In this document: piece by piece, positions 21,891 through 22,216 of the stretch
Numbering within the stretch: the first letter of the stretch is position 1
Layout of the letters: every line of letters starts with the position of its first letter
Origin: Bacteroidales bacterium
Lineage (GTDB): Bacteria > Bacteroidota > Bacteroidia > Bacteroidales > WCHB1-69
Assembly: GCA_028684405.1 (NCBI GenBank)
Contig: JAQUGA010000018.1
Coordinates: forward strand, 1-22,216
Reading direction: 5' to 3'
Length of the DNA: 22,216 nucleotides
Made by a program: the position numbers and the translations under genes
Notes under the pieces: generated by a model
The model's input: the letters and a program-made list of their open reading frames with translations, nothing else
Database searches by the model: none
Told to the model about the DNA's origin: nothing

Positions 21891-21992
21891 GTTTTTTTAT
21901 TGGATAAAGATTATTCGCAATTTTTTTCTTGGATATTGTGTTTTCAAATAATTCAGCATTTTCGTTGCTAAACCTTGAAAAAAATAGAAATA

Positions 21993-22216
21993 TTAATTTC
22001 CTATTTTCGTCCATTTTTCTCTATGAACCGTTGTTTCGCCTGTGGTGCTTCCAATAGGAGTGATGGTTTCTGTATAAACGACAGAATCAATTTTATATTC
22101 TGAGTTTTGAGCAGAATAATACCCTTTGGCATTAGAAAAACGGTGTGCATTGGTGCCAATATTAAAAGTATGATTATCGATAATAAAACTATTACCATTG
22201 ATTTTTGAATAGAAAA
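21993..22216 (-). CDS. 3' end of a gene of unknown function (truncated by the window edge)
   Basis: 73 residues of an open frame enter from the right edge and stop at TAA 21993-21995. The product begins FYSKINGNSFIIDNHTFN and ends REKWTKIGN; it is rich in N, S, T, G and short beta-like segments (YKIDSVVYTETITP), as in exported or surface proteins. It has a normal amino-acid mix and no start in view. A competing 65-codon frame on the same strand (22001-22198) is very rich in I, L and K and looks like a shadow. I do not recognise a family. Confidence 0.6.
   Translation of the reverse strand, partial: FYSKINGNSFIIDNHTFNIGTNAHRFSNAKGYYSAQNSEYKIDSVVYTETITPIGSTTGETTVHREKWTKIGN

Overview
The window is a 22.2 kb stretch of AT-rich chromosome that looks like a member of the Bacteroidota. 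The evidence is a PUR-family protein (DUF3276), a YKSDA-repeat protein of the DUF6150 type, a bacterial GH3 protein, secreted proteases and lipoproteins, and promoter-like sites of the form TTG-19 nt-TAnnTTTG, the consensus of that phylum. The genus cannot be read from the sequence. Most genes are chromosomal housekeeping or envelope functions. I see no insertion sequence, prophage, CRISPR array or defence island.

Region 1 (1-2441, + strand): tlyA-type rRNA methyltransferase and a membrane-anchored S41 C-terminal processing protease. Region 2 (2537-4381, - strand): a small lipoprotein, a secreted 13-residue-repeat protein, and a secreted alpha/beta hydrolase carrying a C-terminal LysM domain. 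A 478-nt gap (4382-4859) follows; it holds a possible 45-residue peptide gene and a clear promoter for the PUR-family gene (4860-5210, +). Region 3 (5312-8545): ispE (-), ending in a strong intrinsic terminator, is divergent from a GH3-family gene (+) that is followed closely by a secreted propeller-like protein. Region 4 (8584-11457, -): a secreted M3 peptidase and truA. truA starts with TTG only 3 nt after the peptidase's UAG stop and in the same frame. Region 5 (11568-16340, -): the classical rimP-nusA-infB operon, preceded by tRNA-Gln(UUG) with its own promoter and terminator. Region 6 (16642-21833, -): a compact envelope cluster read in the order LtaS/MdoB-type phosphoglycerol transferase, diacylglycerol-kinase-family lipid kinase, SUI1/eIF1-like protein, LpxL-like acyltransferase, GT2 glycosyltransferase. 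The last 224 nt hold the 3' end of another minus-strand gene that runs off the window.

How the genes may work together: the most interesting unit is region 6. LtaS/MdoB enzymes release diacylglycerol when they transfer glycerophosphate from phosphatidylglycerol, and the adjacent lipid kinase belongs to the family that returns diacylglycerol to phosphatidic acid. An acyltransferase and a glycosyltransferase follow, so the cluster reads as a candidate pathway for decorating envelope glycolipids or glycans with glycerophosphate. That assignment is inference. The SUI1 gene inside it is tightly coupled at both ends (ATGAGTAA overlap upstream; its own last codons form the AGGAGG ribosome-binding site of the acyltransferase). 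Nothing in the window is a clearly new system. The strongest leads are this cluster, the in-frame UAG-ACA-UUG junction, the 39-nt-period repeat gene and the small unassigned ORF.
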